NCBI GenBank assembly: GCA_037957365.1
Contig: JARHVA010000002.1
Coordinates: 900,001 to 964,000, forward strand
Direction: 5' to 3'
DNA from: Torreya grandis
Lineage: Eukaryota > Streptophyta > Pinopsida > Cupressales > Taxaceae
DNA length: 64,000 bases
The notes beneath the pieces are model-generated. The model was given only the letters and a program-made list of their open reading frames with translations. It searched no databases and was not told where the DNA came from. Shown here one piece after another: positions 43,051-55,526 of the stretch. Made by a program: the position numbers and the translations under genes. Position 1 is the stretch's first letter; every line of letters begins with the position of its first letter.

Positions 43051-44021
43051 TATAAAATATTTCCTTTTGGAAGAAAGGAAATGGCATATGCATACTAAAA
43101 AGCAGTGCGCACAATCAAATTTTGCTTTACTAGAATAGTTCTCCATTTTGACAAAACCCTGAAACTCACACTAAATGCTTAAAAGGGTTTATCAATATTC
43201 TAGTTGAGATTAAGTAAGCATGTTGGTTGAAGGACAAGGGATGATCATTGACATGGCTATTGAAGATATTCAGTATTGAACTTGTGTCTATATTAGTGTA
43301 TTAGAAGTTTACTTATCCAATTTAACATGGCACAATTTAACAAGCAACCTAACTGTTAGACCAATCCCATACCTTTGACGATGAATGTTAGAAACTATTG
43401 CAGCGGAAACCAATCTCATACAAAACCACTTCTAATTTATTAGCAGGGATCGACACAACTACGGGATTCATTTACATAGTGCATAGCTTATTTATGTCAC
43501 TACTTTCCTTCTAATATATGGTAATTTTCTCCCATCATAGTCACTACCAATTTTTGGAGGGAAAGAACTGTTAGTTTGCCCAACTCCAGCTGGCCACGGG
43601 GCAGAATAAAATTGTAGGCATGGAAATGCAGCTGCCCCCCACTACTACTTAAGGCATAAATAGATCATTCCAAAACAGTCACTGCTCCTCATTTTGAGGT
43701 GGATAATAGGTTTTCTGCAGTTATAGAATCTTAAATTAGCATGGGACCGCCTATTCCAGATATTTGGTGTAGTTGCAGTCTTCATGGGAGCACGAACTTA
43801 TACTTACGGATGTTAGGGTTTCAACACTAAATAAGCATAGAAGATAAGCACTGAGTACTCCAACGTCACCATATTAAATACGAAGCACACTGATTTCATT
43901 TAAGCAGGTGCCCTGGTTTGTTAGTGCTTTGCTCAACCAATAAAAATTAAAATTTGTACGTACGTTGGTCCAATTATTAATGGTATATTTATTAGCGATA
44001 TTAAATTTGTAAGATTCATGG
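43051..44021. other. Less AT-rich non-coding stretch
   Basis: Around 43,370-43,960 the sequence is richer in G, C and CpG than most of the window (for example GGCCACGGGGCAGAATAAAA at about 43,592). I find no extended frame on either strand and no matching copy. It may be a younger insertion or eroded genic DNA. Confidence 0.4.
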
Positions 44022-44345
44022 TTATGATGTGTCTTACTCCACCTGGCCACTCGATCTTAATGGTATTGGTTGTCATCTTTTCAGTTGTTTCTGTGAACCA
44101 ATGCAGAAACCTGTGGCGATTTCTAAATCATTCGAAGGTGAAGTCGACTATGGGATAGATAGAAGGTCCTCTATGGCATTTTTTTATAATTTTTTTTCTT
44201 AGAAAACACAATAGAAAATATCCAACTAAAAAGACAAGTAGCCCAAAGAAAAAACTGGTTGCTAGCCATTTTCAGAGGAATATGTGGATTAAGGTGAGGA
44301 TCTCTGTATGCTTATTTCCCACCACTCAGTCATGTTTGGAGCTTC
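44022..44345. repeat. Dispersed repeat, copy 1 (pair of 48,215-48,530)
   Basis: This is collinear with 48,215-48,530, from TGTCTTACTCCACCT through GTGAACCAATGCAGAAACCTGTGG and ACACAATAGAAAATA to CACTCAGTCATGTTTGGA. This copy has more C/G and CpG. The partner has T or A at many of the same positions, as expected from longer decay. Confidence 0.8.
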
Positions 44346-44480
44346 CTACACAGACGATCAAATATAGTTCACAGATGTAATATTCATTTATTTCCTTTAC
44401 CAAAATTTTCCGTTGTATGGAGCTTCATACACAGCGAACCAAATACAACTGATAGACGCAATATTCATTTGTTTGTACTG
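44337..44480. repeat. About 78-bp tandem pair
   Basis: GGAGCTTCCTACACAGACGA (44,338) and GGAGCTTCATACACAGCGAA (about 44,419) begin two adjacent imperfect copies that both continue into AATATTCATTT. Further short repeats of TGGAATTTATTTCCTTTACC follow to about 44,670. Confidence 0.75.
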
Positions 44481-44670
44481 TCACCAATGTCTATGAAATC
44501 TATGAATACAAATGCCGTCGTGTGGATGGATTGATTTAAAATTCAATTGATTGGAATATATTTCCTTTACTAAATTTTTAAGTTTTATGTGATTTGCTTG
44601 AAATTTAGTTGATTGGAATTTATTTCCTTTACCAATTTAGTTGATGAGAATTTATTTCCCTTACCAATTC

Positions 44671-45339
44671 TTTCCCATCATGCCCCATTCTCAGTGATCT
44701 TGTTTCTTTTGGAACGCCCCATTTTTAAAGTAATTCCATCCACTATAATAATTGGTAAGTTTAATTAGTACTTATAAATTTATTGATTTTAATTAGACAA
44801 CCAATCAATTTTTAAAAATATTTAACAATTTTTAATATAAATTTATGTTATTTATAGAGTTTGGACCCAACAAATTTGTAAGTATTGATTAGTATTACTC
44901 ACATTGATCACTTTGCATAAATGCTTTTTACAATAGATATTGAGCACACGCTTGATTGTGAACTCCATATAGAGAATGAAAGATGAAATCATGGTAGTGC
45001 CAATAAATGAGCATTGGAGGGAAGGAGGCAGAAAGGATCCACCCCAAAAGAAACCTACAAATATTATCAAACATAAACCTCTACAAATCTTAAGATTTAC
45101 ATGTTTCCTATGCATTTGATAGATCAAGTATGAGGTAGTTATGAATCTCTCACTACACTATCTCTAGCACGAAGCTTCTCAGAGACCTAGTATTGAACTC
45201 ATAATTGGTGGTCTTTATTTGCATCTTCCAAAGTTATCCATTGGTACTGAAGTTACCTCAACCCAAGAAATCATAGAGAATGTTGACAATTTTGCCCCAT
45301 AAGTCAGATTGTCACCCCTACCATTCGAAACTTGCATAT
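44671..45339. other. Non-coding stretch
   Basis: A 91-codon minus-strand frame at 44,852-45,127 shows no known domain or copy. Nothing else is recognised. Confidence 0.4.
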
Positions 45340-46860
45340 CATGCCAGTTTTTCTTGTGAGTCGGTTATTGGTCCTAAAAATCCCTTGAAATAATCCATGA
45401 TTAACAGGTCTTTTTAAGGCATTCACTTTGATTTTCAGAGGGTTTTTAGTCAAAAAATCATTATGGAGGCTTCTTTGGGTCCAAAAAAAGGGGTCCATCT
45501 TCAAAAAAGGTCCAACAGTCCATTTTAAGAAATCCCAAATGAATTGGTCTTTCAAAAAAAATTCCTAAAGGAATTTCTTTGGGATTAAATTTCGAGGAAA
45601 TGGGCACTTTTAAAAAACCCAACGCTCCAATCTTTTTAAAAGTCAATGGTCCATTTTCAAATTCTGAAGGGTTCTTTGTAGGAAATTTGAAAGGTACTTC
45701 TCAGCACAAAGGGTCACATTCTTTTGGAAAAGGACCATTTCAAAAGTTCCAAAGACCAAAACAAGTTTTTCGAAGGGTCACCTTCTCTTTGGAATAGGTC
45801 ACTTTCAATTTTTTTGAAGGTCATTTCAAAAAGCTCGAAAGCCTTTTCAATTTTTCTGAAAGGTCAATTAACACTTTCCTGAAGGGTATTTTCCAAGGAA
45901 AAGGTACTTTTCAAGGTTCTTGAAGGGCTCTTTCTTTTCAGAAAAGTCCTTTTCATTTTTTTGAAGGGTTCTTTTCAAAAAAATTGAAGGACACTTTCCC
46001 TTCAAAAAGAATTATTTTGGGAAAAATGTCTGAAATAATTCTTTCAGGAAAAAAGTTTGAAATAATTCTTTCAAAAAAAATTCTGAATAGAAAAGTCTTA
46101 GATAAATTGTTTGTGAAAATTGAAGAAAGCAAAAAATCTGAATGATATCTTTCTGAAGGAATTATTTCAGACATTTTATCTGAAATAACTTTTCAGAAGA
46201 ACACTTACAACTTTTTCCAAGGGTACTTTTTTTGGCAGAGGACAATTTCAACTTTTTTAAGGGCACTTTTCTCGACAGAGGACCATTTTAACTTTTCCAA
46301 AGGACGCTTACAACTTTTTTGAAGGGTTACTTTCCAAGGATAAGGTACTTTTCAAGGTTCCTAAAGGGATCTTTCCTTTCGAAAAAGTCCATTTCATAAA
46401 ATTTGAAGGACACTTTCCTTTTGAGAAGGTCCATTTTAAGAAAACTAAAGGGTATTGTTAGAAAAAGTCATTTTCAAAGTTATGAGTATACCTAACATTT
46501 TTTTGAAGGGTAATAAATAAAAGTTCGAAGGGCACATTCCAATAATCCAAGGGACCATTTTCAAAAACCTAAAGGTATGAATTCCCATGGATAATTTATC
46601 CATGGGAAAGTGATAATCAAAAAGCTTCAAATAAATTATCTGTGAGAAATGGACCAAACAAATTATCCAAAGAAATAATTTTAGGAAAGTGAACAAAGAT
46701 AAGTGTTTAGGATGAAATCTCGAAGGAAATGAATGAATAAATATTGTCCATAGAAATAGAAATAAATAACTCAAAAAAGAATACAAATAGAAACAAAGAG
46801 CCCAAACAAATATTGAAGGAATACATGCAAAGTGGCCCAAGCTTGATTAGATGCATCCAA
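45340..46860 (-). repeat. Array of short TTTTTTGAAGGG / CTTTTC motifs, gypsy-LTR related
   Basis: For about 1.5 kb the sequence is built of short imperfect modules, roughly 35-55 bp apart. Each joins a TTTTC(A)n part to a TTTTTTGAAGGG(T/C)(A/C)CTTT part. Many modules are self-complementary around TTCAAAAAAATTGAA. The minus strand near 46,440-46,620 (TTTCCCATGGATAAATTATC...) matches the plus strand at about 61,138-61,300 (TTTCCCATGGACAATTTATC...). This relates the array, in inverted orientation, to the candidate gypsy LTR on the right. The open frames in it (45,304-45,797, 45,953-46,174, 46,445-46,840) are Phe/Lys-rich by-products of the motif. Confidence 0.75.
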
Positions 46861-47329
46861 GACAAGCACAAACATACAAAAAAATAATAAAGATATTATT
46901 TTTTCCATATAGAAGAAAATCTATAGTCTGAGACTACAGTAAAGAGCACGCTAAATAATAAATACAATAATCAAATCATTCACACTTGGCAAAGACATAT
47001 AGCTACCTTCAGACATGGCTCTCTTAGTTCTAAAATGGAGACTCGAATGCATAAAGGGCTCGAGGAGTTTAGCATTGGATGGCAGTTTAAGGAGCTAACA
47101 TGGAGTTTCAATGTTATATACCTAATCTTAATATATAATTTCATGCATGCACTCTTGTTTATCTTATTAATCAAAGCTTTTTCAAACACTTCCAACTTAG
47201 CTTCAAGTGTTTGAATATTGATGTAGCATCATGCATGAATAAAATTGAATTACTAAATATCCATACATGTTTGATAAATTTTGAAAAATTTAATGTTTAT
47301 TCTAAATAATGATTATGAAATGGGCTCTC

Positions 47330-47720
47330 CATCATTTTCAATGCCAAAGAGCTTCTCATGTAGGACATAAGTCAGAAGGATATTATTAGAATGCTTGGTT
47401 ATCTTGGCATAGCTAAAGCTAGACTTGGGGTGATGTGGTATTTGATTTCCTCTTCTATTTTCAACACCAATCTCTTATATTTTGTATGCTTTCTCTATAT
47501 AAGTTGGTTTTCTTAGCCTTGAATGAGATCTCTCTTTTGGCAAGACAAGACTCTGCCAAAATTTGAGTTTTTTAACCTTTTTTAGATTAATAGAAGGACT
47601 AATTTTAGATTCCAAGATCTTGGTATAGTGTGTTGATGTCAGTGACTTGAATATATGATAAAATTTCCTTCTTTGTCAAGTGATGATTCTTACCTAGCAA
47701 TATAATTGATCAGATTATGC
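47330..47720 (-). pseudogene. Possible decayed minus-strand coding fragment
   Basis: Minus-strand readings such as SFSYAKITKHSNNILLTYVL (about 47,350-47,430) and LAKREISFKAKKTNLYRESI (about 47,490-47,550) look protein-like, but they lie in different frames and carry stops. No domain is identified. They may belong to the same degraded LTR element as the motif array on the left. Confidence 0.25.
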
Positions 47721-48214
47721 AAGTCATGTTTTGTGTTTGATGTCTTTTGGTTGAGTTCACAGTGGATATAAGTGGTTAGTTAGTTCCTTTAATTAGGCCT
47801 ATTCCATCATTTCCCTCAAGCTTTGATAATCATATAAAAACATTTTCATGAAATACTGATGCATAAGAGTCAATTAAAGTTGAAAGTTTGATCTTTTTAT
47901 TGTCTAATCAATGTTTTTAGAACCTCAAATTGAGTGGATGAACCAAAATACAAGTGTTATTAGATAGGATTTTCTTTAATTTTTATTTCTTACCTTTTTC
48001 CCAACATTTTGTAGTGTAGAGTAGATATCCTAATTGATAAACCAAAGATAGTTATCCCTTAGAATATAGAGATTCAATCCACTGATTAGGCCACCCACAA
48101 CCTAGGATTGTTTCCATGTTTCATCAGACTGTGAAGGCCTAGAATTACCTTCACAAGGGTGTGAGTCTAATTGACAATAGAGAACAAAGGTAAGGCTCTC
48201 CCTTGGGATAATTT
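47721..48214. other. Non-coding stretch
   Basis: No gene, element end or repeat is recognised here. Confidence 0.4.
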
Positions 48215-48530
48215 TACATTGTCTCTTACTCTACCTAGATACTTGGACTTAAATCTATTTGTTGGAATCTTCTAAACCATTTCTATGAACCAGTGCTAAA
48301 ACATGTGGTAATTTATAAATAATTTAATGGAATATACAATCATAGGATAGATAGTAGGGTCTGTATAATATTTTATTATAATTTTTCTTCTTAGAAGACA
48401 CAATAGAAAATACCTAACTAAAAATATGAGAATGCTAAAAAATCTGGTTTCTACCCATTATTATAATGCTGAGGATCTTTATATGCTTATTTTCCACTAC
48501 TCAATCATGTATGGATATTCATAAATAGAG
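48215..48530. repeat. Dispersed repeat, copy 2 (pair of 44,022-44,345)
   Basis: This is the more decayed copy. Landmarks are TGTCTCTTACTCTACCT, TATGAACCAGTGCTAAAACATGTGG, ACACAATAGAAAATA and CACTACTCAATCATGTATGGA. Confidence 0.8.
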
Positions 48531-48727
48531 GACTAAATAAAATTAAAAGACATGAAATTCTAAAATTCTCTCAAAAGGAGTTTGAGAAGGTTCCTATATC
48601 TTCAACCATGACCAAAAAAGGGTAACTACTCGATATAAAAATGCCATAGCAAGATGGATTCACTCAAGGTCTATAGATAGGAAAAGACTTTAAGATATTC
48701 TGTTAAAGGATAGGCTAACCTATGGAT

Positions 48728-51480
48728 GATTTTAATATTTAATTATTTAATGTCTAAACCATAAGAAAGGCTAACACTTCAAGAGATAATCCTCATTATC
48801 ACATTTAACTACAAAATAATACACAATAACGTCCCTCAATTCTAATTAGCTTCTTATTAGATACATGGTTAGGACCCATCAAAATATTCATTAGGTTTAG
48901 TCTTCCTATTTCAAAAAGGTAAGTAATTCACATGTATAGTGAATAATCAAGCCACTATTAATTTAATAGCAATAGTTGTTAACTTTTAATTCTAAGGTTT
49001 GACCACTTTCTTCTAAAGTCACAACTTTGTAGGTTCTTCAAATCATTTATTGAAGGGGAAAATGAGAGTTTTATGGGTATCCAATATCATTATTAGGATA
49101 TTATTATATCATTTAAGTAATAATAATCAACAAGAGATAGAAAGAAAAATCTACATACATAAATGACCAAATAATTGATTTGGAGTTAGAATGGAAAGCA
49201 TATTTCTTATGATATATTCATATAGACAATCATTCCACAATATAATAAATATATTATTAAAGAATAAAAATTTATAATTCAGCATATGTTTCTAGCATGC
49301 TCATAAAGTAGTTATTTCCAACTTGAATTACTCATCTTAATAATGTGCACCAATTAGAGATACAATATTCACCATAATTAAAATCCTACCAATTTTTTGC
49401 ACAATCTATTGCTATACTTTCTAATTTATTTTATAGAAAATAATAATAAATTCACCATTAATTTTAAATTTAATAATTTACTTCTCTCACTTATTTAAGG
49501 ATTACCTTTCTAGCACTTGTTATCCACTAATTCATGATAAATTCAGTGAACTCAAGGAAGTCTTATATTCTTCTTCAAAATAAGGTATTGCAAATGTTAT
49601 ATTAATTAATTTATGAGACCCAATCCTAAAAAAGATAAATAAAAAGTTAATAATTTTAATATTTAATTCCTCACTGTCTAAATGACAAGGAAGGCTAACA
49701 CCTCAAGAGGCAATCCTCATTACCACATTTAACTAAAAAATAATACACAATAACCTTTCTCAATTCTAATTAGCTTTTTATTGGAGTCATGGTTAGGAAA
49801 CATCAACATATTCATTAGATATGGTATTCTTATTTTAAAAATGCAAGTAATTCACATGTATTGTGAAGAATCAAGCCACTATTAATATAATAGCAATAGA
49901 TGTTAACTTTTAATTCTAAGGTTTGACCAATTTCTTCTAGAGTCATAACCTCATAGATTCTTAAAATCATTTCTTGAAAGGTAAAATGAGAGTCATATGG
50001 GTACCCAATATCATTATTAGGATATTCTTTTATCAAAAGCAATAAGAATCAATAAGAGATAGAAAGAACAATCTACACACCCAAATGACCAAATAACTTA
50101 TTTTGATTTGGAATGGAAAGCATAGTTCTTATGATATATTCATGTAGACAATCATTCCACAATATAATAAAGATAGTATAAAATAATAAAATTGTATAAT
50201 TTAACATATGTTTCTAAACATGTTGATAGAGTAGATATTTCCAACTTAAATTACTCGTCTTAATAATGTGCACCGATTAGAACTAAAATATTCACCGTAA
50301 TTAAAATCCTACCATTTTTTTCACAATATATTTTTAAAATTTCCAATTTATTTTATAAAAAATAATAATAAATTCACCATTAATTTTAAATTTAATATTT
50401 GACTTCTCTTTTTTTTTTTTTGGATTAGCTTTTAAGCACTTATTATCCAATAATCCATGATAAATTAATTAAACTCAAGGAATTCTTATATTCTTCCATA
50501 TAATAAGGTATTTCAAATTTTATATTAATTAATTTATGACACCCAATCCTAATAAATAAAAATAAGAAGTTAATAATTTTAATATGTAATTCCTCACTGT
50601 CTAAACCACAAGGATGGCTAACAACTCAAGAGACAATCCTCATTACCACATTTAACTACAAAATAATACATAATAACCTCTCTCAATTATAATTAGATTA
50701 TTATTGGAGTCATGGTTAGGACCTATCAACATCTACATTATGTTTTGTATTCCTATTTTAAAAATGCAAGTGATTCACACGTATAGCGAAGAATCAAGCC
50801 ACTATTAATTTAATAGCAGTAGATGTTAACTTTTGATTCTAAGGTTTGACCAATTTATTATAAATTCATAACCTCATAGGTTCTTCAAATAATTTATTTA
50901 ATTGTAAAATGAGATTGATATGGTTATCCAATATCATTATTAGGATATTCTTATATCAAAATCAATAAGAGATAGAAAGAACAATCTATGCAAATAAATG
51001 ACAAAATAACTGATTTGGAGTTTGACATTAGAAAGTGTAATTATTATGATATATTCATGTAGACATATAATTAAGGTAGTATAAAAGATTAAAAATGTAT
51101 GATTCAACATATTTTTCTAAACATGCTCAAAGAGTAGTTATTTCTACCTTAAATTACTCAGCTTAATAATGTGCACCAATTAGAGCTACAATATTTACCA
51201 TAATTAAAATCCTACCAAATTTTTGCACAATTTATTGTTACAATTTCCAATTTATTTCATATAAAATAATAATAAATTTACCATTACTTCTAACTTTAAT
51301 ATTTTACTTCTCTCTCTTTTTTAGGATTAGTTTTCAAGTACTTATTGTCCAATAATCCATGATAAATTCATTGTACTCAAGGAAGTCTTATATTATTCCA
51401 TAGAATAAAGTATTGCATATGTTATGTTAATTAATTTATGAGACCCAATCCTAACAAATAAAAATAAGGATTTAATAATT
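48728..51480. repeat. Three tandem copies of a 923-bp unit
   Basis: The copies are about 48,728-49,650, 49,651-50,574 and 50,575-51,480. The landmark CTAACA(C/A)(T/C)TCAAGAG starts at 48,771, 49,695 and 50,618, so the period is 924 and 923. Other landmarks recur in order: ATTCAC(A)TGTAT, AAGCCACTATTAAT, CAATATCATTATTAGGATAT, GATATATTCAT, TAATAATGTGCACC, AAAATCCTACCA and ATGAGACCCAATCCTAA. The copies differ by substitutions and small indels, so they are old. No frame is conserved across the three; the 70-codon frame at 49,830-50,042 occurs in one copy only. The unit could be the start of a satellite family. Confidence 0.92.
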
Positions 51481-52169
51481 TGACACAATATTATCATTCT
51501 ATTACCTTCTCAATGGTTTCATTCCATCTATCCAATGATTAGATCCCAAAATATTCAATCTACTCAAAAAGTTTGATGTTAGTTCTTCCTTCATGTACTT
51601 CAAAACTACTCTAAGATGTGTTTTCTATTTATTTTTAGTGTTTTTATTTCTTAAGATTCTTGTATTGGAAACCATCTTTTGGTCTCCTCTCTTGGTGTTG
51701 GGTTATTGGATTTATAGTTATTTGGATATTTGGGGCTTTTTATTGTGTTCTCCTAGAGACTTTTTTTATCTAGGGTAAATTTTAGTGGTTATTCTCCATT
51801 AATTCATGAATATTTTAGTTTTATAAACTGGCATTTGGCTATTTTAGGGGGTTTTGAATAATGTGGATTCGCCTAAATTATCTAGGTGTGAGTTACTTTT
51901 CTAGGTCGACTTGCCTACTATTTAAAATAAATTTCATACATATAAATATAGTTCAATGCTATATCAAAAGTCAATATGAGTTTATTCTAGATATTATATG
52001 TAAATAAAAATCTACCTATATAATAATAATTAAAAAAATTATTAGCAATAAAGGGATTAAGGGAGTGTATGCAAGTTTTTTTTATACTCGCATACCCATC
52101 TAGCTTCTATACCCTATTATGATTCATCTATCCATTTTCCTTATCACCTAAACACTATCTATTAATTTT
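51481..52169. other. Non-coding stretch
   Basis: A 61-codon plus-strand frame at 51,593-51,778 is Phe/Leu-rich without a domain. The stretch ends where similarity to the inner LARD LTR begins. Confidence 0.45.
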
Positions 52170-53241
52170 TTCCTTTTTTTCTAAATCTCATTCTTGATTT
52201 TTAATTTCTTTTCTACTTTCATGCCAAAGCTTTTCTCCTTTTTCTTTGTATGTTTTTAATATGACTTTCCTTATTTAAAGATTCTACTAACTTTAATAAT
52301 AAATAACTTTCTTCTTACTTTAATACGCTTTATCTTTTATTTTAATATTTTTCAATAATTTAATATTAATTAATTATTTTATAAAAATAATTAATAATAA
52401 TGACTTACAGATAATAGGACTAATGCAGAGTCAATTATATTATTTAGATCCATATGTTAAACCTATCATCAATATGAGTGCCATGTTATCACTACACTTA
52501 CCCTCACAGATTTATGTTACTAAAATCATTACCAGTCTAAAACACAATAACATGATTAATCAATTAACTAAATTCATTAAATCATCAAAAATATGTTAAT
52601 GCTAACAAATCAATTATGCATCTACTATGTACTTTTTAACTTTTTAAAGTGGTGTAAATGGTGTAGATGTACTATGCATCTATCTTCTCTGATGATTAAA
52701 ATGAGTTCCATGTTATCACTATGATTACCCTCATAGATTTATGTTACCAAAGTCATTACTAGTCTAAAACACAATAACATGACATACACACATCTAACAT
52801 GATTAATCAATTATCTAAATGCATTAATCATTGAAAACATGTTAATGCTAATAAATCAACTATGCATATACTGTTTACCTCTATCATCCCCTATCAACTC
52901 CATCTACACAACTTTCTCTGATAATGCTCTCCCTTTGTCATGCTCTAAGGGATGATTTCTCTTACGTCAATCTCACAACAAGAAGGTAGTTATGCCATAT
53001 CAGTATGATAAATATATAGCATAAAATATAGATAAAATGACAATTCAATGTGATCATTAAGTAAACACATACTTATAACTAACTCATAGCAGTGTGATCA
53101 TATATCCTAAATAATATTCTACTATCCCATAATAGCGTATATCTCAAGATTAGTCATAAATATAACCAATATCAAATATGTCTACTACATATATCCATGA
53201 ATAGTTAGATAGTTTGTTTAGAAAGGAATCAGGTTGTAATA
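52170..53241 (-). repeat. Truncated copy of the inner LARD LTR (segmental duplication, copy B)
   Basis: This aligns to the last kilobase of the LTR at 21,054-25,752 and ends GGTTGTAATA, followed by the same ACAATGAA junction as at 25,753. An internal duplication is visible: GAGTGCCATGTTATCACTA (about 52,475) and GAGTTCCATGTTATCACTA (about 52,693) begin two adjacent blocks. No other end of the LARD is present. Confidence 0.82.
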
Positions 53242-55111
53242 ACAATGAACCCCTAAAGCATGTTCATGAATTGGATGTCGGGCATAGCTAAAATGTGTCC
53301 AAGTGAGCAATCAATGTTATAGTGATGAGGGATAATGCATGGTCAAAATAGGGATGTCAGACACAGCCAAAAATACATCCATGAGTGAGTAATTAATGCA
53401 TGAAGTATAATGTAGAAAGTAGCAGGGCCCATAATTTAGATAAACCCCATAAATATAGTATTTTATAACTTTAGTAAATTTTCTAAAACAAAGTAGTTAA
53501 ATGGAAAGATGAAAAAAATATGCACTTTTTTAAAAAAATGGCACTCAATTTTGATTTACCAATCAAAAGTTATAGCAAAATATTTTTTCAATCATTAATG
53601 ACCTATTTAATTAAATTTATACAAAAAATTTAAATAAATGATAGGTTTAAACACCAATCATGTCATGTAACCACTCATTTAAATCATCACAAACCAAGAA
53701 CCTCCTCAAACCAATTAAAGTAAAAAAATGTGCCCCTATATACTCCTATAAGCTCTAAATCGAAAAATAGCTTCTCTTTAAGAGGTAAATACATAATTAA
53801 TTTTAAAAAGGCCTAATTAAACTATTTAGATTTAAATTATAATAGACTTTAATTATTTTATGGATCATTTAATAAATAATACAACTATTAGGGTAGTGAA
53901 TCTTTAGGTTTTCATCTTTATGACTTAATAAAGAGAAAGAAGAGAGCTAAAGTGGTGTCGACATTAGAGGTCACAAGGCTAGAAGAAGAGGTTGAAATCA
54001 AAAGCTTTGGGCACCTCTTTAGTGAAAGTATACATCATCCAAGGGATATCTGAATAGAGAAGCATTGTTATGGAAATAAATATAGGTCATCAAGCATTTA
54101 TTTGAGACAAATGAAGTCCAAAGATTCCAAACCCCTTGAGCAAGCTCAAAATGAAGAGGAAGACCCTAATGAAGGAGGTATTTATTGTGGATGGAGGGTG
54201 CCAATGAGGGATGTGAAAGATAGTGTTTTATGCCTTTTTCTTATCCTGGAAACCTCATAGAACCACCATTAATATTTAGCCTACAAATCAAAAAGTCATA
54301 AAATAAAAACTACTACTAAAAGAGTTAGGTGCTTCCATTGTAGGTTTATGTTGCTTTATGTTGGTTCCTCTAAGCTGATATGAAGGGTTGACTATGCTAC
54401 AGGTGGATTCATCAAATATAACTCCTTCGTAGCAAACCCACACCAAAATGGCATCGATGTGGGTCTTTGGAGAAGATTTTTTATATAAAAAATAAAACTC
54501 TACGATGTATACTCAGGTTTGGACAAACTCTTTAACACAAATCACATCGATTCTCCTTAATGCGTATTAATTGATCCTTCAGTGTGTCAAACAATCACCA
54601 AAAAAAATTGAATGCTTCAGCAGGTCAAGAGAGCTCCAAAATAGACTACAGTGATGTGGAAGAGCTCTTTAGTAAGAGAGATTAATGTTTCTTATGTTAA
54701 TATGTCTGCAAGAGCCTTGATTTCATGTGGAGGAGAGAGAAAATTCTAACATAACACCATACATGCATAAATGCAGAGGCATGAATAGGTTGAATAAATG
54801 TCGAAGCATGAATGGTTGATTAATGGAATCACTTATGCCTAACACATATTCAATTACAAGCTTCCAAACATGGATTAAAGAATTCATAAGATGCCTTTTA
54901 ATTTAAATTATCTTCTTGGTAGAATGAATGCCGATGTGGAGTTGATTCTCTGAGTTGAAGATCATATATCTGCACCAAAAACCTTATATGGCCAATATAA
55001 TTTATATGCAAAATGCCAAAGCAAGCAATATGCAGATTATTATTAATTAATTCAAAATAATACAAAATAGAAATCAAAGAGACAAAATTATGCTCATCAC
55101 CAAAACCTAGT
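53242..55111 (-). repeat. Outer element 5' internal region (segmental duplication, copy B)
   Basis: This is collinear with 25,753-27,603, including the two imperfect 85-bp units near 53,275 and 53,357 and the ACTCCTTCGTAGCAAACCCA landmark. It is non-coding. The AT content and indels differ, giving independent decay of the same sequence. Confidence 0.82.
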
Positions 55112-55123
55112 GCTCTGATATCA
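55112..55123 (-). promoter_or_regulatory. Primer-binding site of outer element, copy B
   Basis: The minus-strand reading is TGATATCAGAGC, adjacent to the LTR. It is better preserved than the copy at 27,604. Confidence 0.78.
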
Positions 55124-55526
55124 TGTTAGAATAGGCGAATACATGATCTTTTGGTAGAGTGAGCAAATAAGATTTTTGCAACAATAGCAACTGCTTGTAT
55201 TTAAAAATATGCAAAAATAGGATGTGAAATAATTACCTGATGTATTAAACTACCTTATTTACCAATTATCTTCTCTATTAAAATAACTTGATGAAGAAGA
55301 ATATAATGCAGTAGGGGGGTTAACTCATAGGAGAACTCACTGTGGGACTGAGTGTAACTCACTATGGAACTCATAGGAGAACTCATAGTGGTACTCAGTT
55401 GAACTCTAGGTGGAACTCACCCTATAATCCACTTAACCTATTACCACACCTATGTAAGTTGAAGCTACATGTGTAGGGATTATCCATTTAATAAGGAAAT
55501 GGAATAATAAATATCCTACATCAATA
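55124..55526 (-). repeat. LTR of outer element, copy B
   Basis: This 403-bp LTR begins TGTTAGAATAGG and ends CATCAATA (terminal CA mutated to TA). It is followed by TTATGGATCATCC, exactly the junction at 28,018. It is therefore the duplicate of the same insertion, not an independent one. Confidence 0.87.

Noticed and set aside
43900..43985. CCAAT/TATA-like promoter (CAACCAATAAAAATT)
   Set aside because: In AT-rich DNA such matches are expected by chance, and no downstream coding frame supports it.
45304..46840. Phe/Lys-rich frames of 61-131 codons as genes
   Set aside because: They follow from the TTTTC/GAAGGG motif array and occur on both strands, with no domain and no conservation in the related stretch at 61 kb.
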